Below, piece by piece: positions 6,888-8,952 of a stretch of 8,952 nt of DNA. The stretch spans positions 1 to 8,952 of the forward strand of contig CAIQEX010000557.1 of NCBI GenBank assembly GCA_903870955.1. Reading direction: 5' to 3'. Position numbers and translations under genes: made by a program. Source of the DNA: an uncultured beta proteobacterium. Its GTDB lineage: Bacteria; Pseudomonadota; Gammaproteobacteria; Burkholderiales; Burkholderiaceae_C. The stretch's first letter is position 1. Each line of letters begins with the position of its first letter. The notes under the pieces were generated by a model, which was given only the letters and a program-made list of their open reading frames with translations, was not told the DNA's origin and did not search any database.

Positions 6888-8010
6888 AGAGCATGTTGCG
6901 AAGTGGAATAATACTGTCGAATACCTTGTAGCGATAATGTTTCCATTCAGTCGAATTCGCTGCGCGCGGTATTTTCAGGGTAACGCAACTGCTGGTTCCG
7001 CAGGTTGCCGCACCGGTAATCGTCGAGCCTTCACCCACGTCCCACAGCGGATCAGTTGTGGTGACTTCTGTCTTTTCATATTGGTCGCTCCGACTGACCA
7101 CGGCCACTCTGATGGCGAACACCAGCAACCAGTCGGCATTCGTGGTGGGTGTGACATTGTCCCAAACGGTAACCGCAGCGCCTGTTACAGCTGCTTTGCC
7201 GTAATAGGCCTGCATATTCACGATATTGGAATACAGGTTGACGTTACCGGTATACGAAGGCGTGAAATCGGCCGCTAAAACCAACCGGTTGAACTGCAGC
7301 GTGCCGGCATCACTGACGGAGTAAGTCACGTCGCTAAACTGCCCCATATTGACGATGACCGAATTGGATACTGCGTTGAATGCGTTGCTGGGAAATCCCG
7401 CAGAGTTCCAACCTGTGTCATCCAACCGGCCGATCGAATTGGAGGCAACCGATGTGGCCTGAAATACCTGGCACTTGCCGACTGGGTCCGTCGCTGCGAC
7501 CATGATGTCGTTGGTTGCGGCGCCGGTACTGGCCGCTATCGGGAAAGCATTGCCCAAAGTGGCATTGCCGGCGACATAGCCCGGGTCCGTCATCGTGAGC
7601 GGTATTGAAAACGAAGCCTTGGAGCTGGCAAGTACGCGTATTGAGTCTGGCGCGCTACTCGCACCGTCTGTGATCACCACGGGCACCAGGTTTGGCGCAA
7701 AACCAGCCACCGCGCTGCCTTTGAATTTGGTTTCCAGGGGGCATCCGAGGATCGAGTTTGCTGGTGGCAGACTGGTAAATCCATAACCCGCCATCTGAAC
7801 TGAATTGCGCAGCGTATCCATCGCCAGGACACCGCTGACCTGCGCGTCAGAGCCCGACGTGGTGGTCCGCTTCTGGCTTTCTGAGGTCAAAAGGATTTGG
7901 GTGATAGCCAAGGTGGTGACCAAGCCCACCGCCAGGCCGATCATCAACTCGATTAAGGTAAAGCCCCGCTGAGCACGCAACAGCCCAGTGCTGCAATCAC
8001 TTTTGTGCAT
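6877..8010 (-). CDS. pilW: Minor type IV pilin PilW
   Basis: PilW is a large minor pilin that joins PilV and PilX at the pilus tip. From the start chosen here it has 377 residues. The 16-residue leader ends in AQRG and is followed by FTLIELMIGLAVGLVTTLAI, with Glu at mature position 5 and the standard membrane helix. About 40 residues further on, LAMDTLRNSVQMAGYGFT matches the PilW family pattern (aLd.L.rdiqmAGY). The C-terminal region has a CGTSSC pair. An ATG at 8061 gives a 394-residue form with a 33-residue leader and a 26-base overlap with pilV. Neither start has a good ribosome site: for 8010 a GGAAGG lies 15 bases away, inside a hairpin. The 8010 start is preferred for its normal leader length. 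The frame is open to 8133, but that region is coding for pilV in another frame. Confidence 0.9.
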   Translation of the reverse strand: MHKSDCSTGLLRAQRGFTLIELMIGLAVGLVTTLAITQILLTSESQKRTTTSGSDAQVSGVLAMDTLRNSVQMAGYGFTSLPPANSILGCPLETKFKGSAVAGFAPNLVPVVITDGASSAPDSIRVLASSKASFSIPLTMTDPGYVAGNATLGNAFPIAASTGAATNDIMVAATDPVGKCQVFQATSVASNSIGRLDDTGWNSAGFPSNAFNAVSNSVIVNMGQFSDVTYSVSDAGTLQFNRLVLAADFTPSYTGNVNLYSNIVNMQAYYGKAAVTGAAVTVWDNVTPTTNADWLLVFAIRVAVVSRSDQYEKTEVTTTDPLWDVGEGSTITGAATCGTSSCVTLKIPRAANSTEWKHYRYKVFDSIIPLRNMLWSQ

Positions 8011-8017
8011 TGCCAGT

Positions 8018-8031
8018 GGAAGCGACCTTCC
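8018..8031 (-). repeat. Small hairpin upstream of pilW
   Basis: The coding strand reads GGAAG-GTCG-CTTCC, a perfect 5-base-pair stem with a 4-base loop, which could be extended by GCC/GGC across a 3-base bulge. It lies between the pilV stop and the preferred pilW ATG and contains the only Shine-Dalgarno-like sequence there (GGAAGG). If real it could hold back pilW translation until ribosomes leave pilV; chance is possible. If pilW starts at 8061 the hairpin is inside the gene. Confidence 0.35.
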
Positions 8032-8035
8032 GGCT

Positions 8036-8476
8036 TCAGCGGATGGATGTGCTGGTGACATATTGATGTTGTCCGTCAGTCGGTGAAACCCAGGTAATAG
8101 TGATGGTTGCCGTGCCAGCTGCGTCCGTAACAATCACTGCGGTGCCGCTCGGTAATTCTTTTTCCACCTTTGCCAGCCATTGCTTGCACGTGCCCGTGGT
8201 GCATCCGGTCGCATAGTTAGCCAGATTGGCACTCAAGGCATTGGAAGAATCGATCCACATAAAGCCAATCAATTCGCTGGCCAGCACCGCCGCATCGGCC
8301 CTTGATTTTGCGGAGCCCTGTTCACGCGTCATGGCTGCCTGCAAACCGACCACGCCCAATATGCCGGTGGTGAAAATCAGTATCCCCACCAGTGCTTCAA
8401 TCAACGCAATGCCCTTGGCACCCTTGCGCAAACCCCGCCCCAACAGGCGTCGCGCATTGTTTTGTTTGTTTGGCAT
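8036..8476 (-). CDS. pilV: Minor type IV pilin PilV
   Basis: PilV is a minor pilin of the tip priming complex. The product has 146 residues. A basic 22-residue leader ends GAKG, and prepilin peptidase would cut before IALIEALVGILIFTTGILGV, with Glu at mature position 5; Ile as first mature residue is less common than Phe or Met. The family pattern continues with GLQAAMTREQGSAKSRADAA and LASELIGFMW, as in other PilV proteins (GLQ....A..S..rs.A..LA..l...mR). Cys residues in TGCTTGTC may form a disulfide. The frame is open up to 8638, but the ATG at 8476 has a strong AAGGAG 9 bases upstream and gives a proper leader. The gene follows the fimT stop by 13 bases, and its ribosome site overlaps that stop. 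Confidence 0.92.
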   Translation of the reverse strand: MPNKQNNARRLLGRGLRKGAKGIALIEALVGILIFTTGILGVVGLQAAMTREQGSAKSRADAAVLASELIGFMWIDSSNALSANLANYATGCTTGTCKQWLAKVEKELPSGTAVIVTDAAGTATITITWVSPTDGQHQYVTSTSIR

Positions 8477-8485
8477 CGACTCTTT

Positions 8486-8491
8486 CTCCTT
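8486..8491 (-). promoter_or_regulatory. Ribosome binding site of pilV, overlapping the upstream stop codon
   Basis: AAGGAG on the coding strand, 9 bases before the pilV ATG. It overlaps the TAA of the fimT-like gene (TAAGGAG), so ribosomes terminating on that gene stop directly on the pilV initiation site. This is the strongest ribosome site seen in the window. Confidence 0.85.
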
Positions 8492-8952
8492 ACGAACAGG
8501 CTTTGGGGTCTGGCGGTGTGGTGACGGGGGCGTCCCGGTCGCACATGCGCACGCCGCCGAGCGAGCTGATTTCAATGCGCAGCCTTCTCGAGCCGGTTGT
8601 GCTTGAAGTGAAGTCAATCGTGCTGACGTCGGTGGCAATTACCGCATCGGGCCTGCGCCCAAACCCGTTGAAGGCCACCTGCGTGGAGGCATTGCCGCCC
8701 GAGTCGACAGCCGCCACCGTCATGTTGCTGGAGCTCGGGCCGGTGTTGTTGCTTTGCACGATGCGGGGCGCCGTGGCGGTGGACGGGGCAGAGGCACATT
8801 TGCCGGTTGGATCGTCATAAGACACCACCCATGAAGACGAGGTGGAGGACAGCGCACAAGTGTCGTCCAGCGCTGCCGTGGAATTGGACGAAACCAGCCA
8901 CAGCGTGACGATCTGGTTACTCTTGATGGCTTCAGAACGCGCTTTTTGCAGA
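8490..8952 (-). CDS. FimT/GspH-type minor pseudopilin, 5' end outside the window
   Basis: The last 153 residues of a FimT/FimU (GspH domain) minor pilin, the core subunit to which PilV, PilW and PilX bind in the tip complex. The frame is open to the window edge, so the prepilin leader and most of the membrane helix are missing. The visible part starts LQKARSEAIKSNQIVTLW, matching the family helix (L..AR.EAIkrn..V.l). Then come SSWVVSYDD, VAFNGFGRRPDA (the ItFnglGr strand of GspH) and LRIEISSLGGVRMCDRD (the usual r.l.v...GrvR.C). Cys residues near the C-terminus (MCDRD and KACS) could pair. A GTG at 8828 lies inside the domain and is not the true start. The precise name (fimT, fimU or gspH) cannot be fixed from this fragment, so no symbol is given. 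Confidence 0.88.
   Translation of the reverse strand, partial: LQKARSEAIKSNQIVTLWLVSSNSTAALDDTCALSSTSSSWVVSYDDPTGKCASAPSTATAPRIVQSNNTGPSSSNMTVAAVDSGGNASTQVAFNGFGRRPDAVIATDVSTIDFTSSTTGSRRLRIEISSLGGVRMCDRDAPVTTPPDPKACS

Noticed and set aside
6878..6946. Extended start of pilX (243 residues)
   Set aside because: It would overlap pilW by 70 bases and give an abnormally long leader; the ATG at 6877 has a ribosome site and the TAATG overlap.
8062..8133. Extended start of pilW (418 residues)
   Set aside because: It lies in pilV coding sequence and gives an implausible leader of more than 50 residues.
8477..8638. Extended start of pilV (200 residues)
   Set aside because: The added 54 residues overlap the conserved C-terminal part of the fimT-like gene and are low in pilin features; the ATG at 8476 has AAGGAG.
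8490..8828. A complete 112-residue gene starting at GTG 8828
   Set aside because: The frame stays open to the window edge with typical FimT/GspH residues upstream (LQKARSEAIKSN), so it is the tail of a longer gene.

Overview
The window is a dense, entirely minus-strand stretch that reads from right (8952) to left (1). It is the minor-pilin/tip-adhesin part of a type IV pilus (T4P) operon: fimT/gspH-like (5' end cut by the window edge), pilV, pilW, pilX and pilY1. These are followed by a small TonB-family gene and the riboflavin gene ribD. Gaps are 0 to 45 bases and one stop/start pair overlaps (TAATG at pilW-pilX), so one transcript through at least the five pilus genes is likely. No rRNA, tRNA, insertion sequence, CRISPR array or convincing terminator was seen, and no gap exceeds about 50 bases.

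The organism is probably a betaproteobacterium of the order Burkholderiales, most likely Comamonadaceae-like (Rhodoferax/Polaromonas type). This is inferred from the style of the PilY1, PilX and RibD proteins and from the pilus-ribD arrangement; no database was consulted. ribD, pilV and fimT look GC-rich, while the middle of pilY1 and the TonB-like gene look clearly less so by eye.

Layout. 8490-8952: C-terminal part of a FimT/GspH-type minor pilin. 8036-8476: PilV. 6877-8010: PilW. 6215-6877: PilX. 1813-6192: PilY1, a 1459-residue secreted protein with a von Willebrand A (VWA) domain split by a Thr/Ser/Pro-rich insert and a C-terminal PilC-type beta-propeller. 1213-1776: a 187-residue TonB-like protein with a TTG start. 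13-1167: bifunctional RibD.

How they work together. In known systems FimT/FimU, PilV, PilW and PilX form a priming complex at the pilus tip that presents PilY1, and the assembly starts polymerisation, adhesion and surface sensing. The three minor pilins whose N-termini are in the window have a prepilin peptidase site; PilV and PilW keep Glu5 and PilX lacks it, as expected for its class. RibD is a housekeeping enzyme and probably just a neighbour. The least expected gene is the TonB-like one, which sits where pilE follows pilY1 in the Pseudomonas-type operon. The other unusual points are the architecture of PilY1 (split VWA, 16-residue repeats, degenerate propeller calcium loop). I see no strong evidence of a wholly new system; the TonB-like gene at the end of the pilus operon is the best lead.
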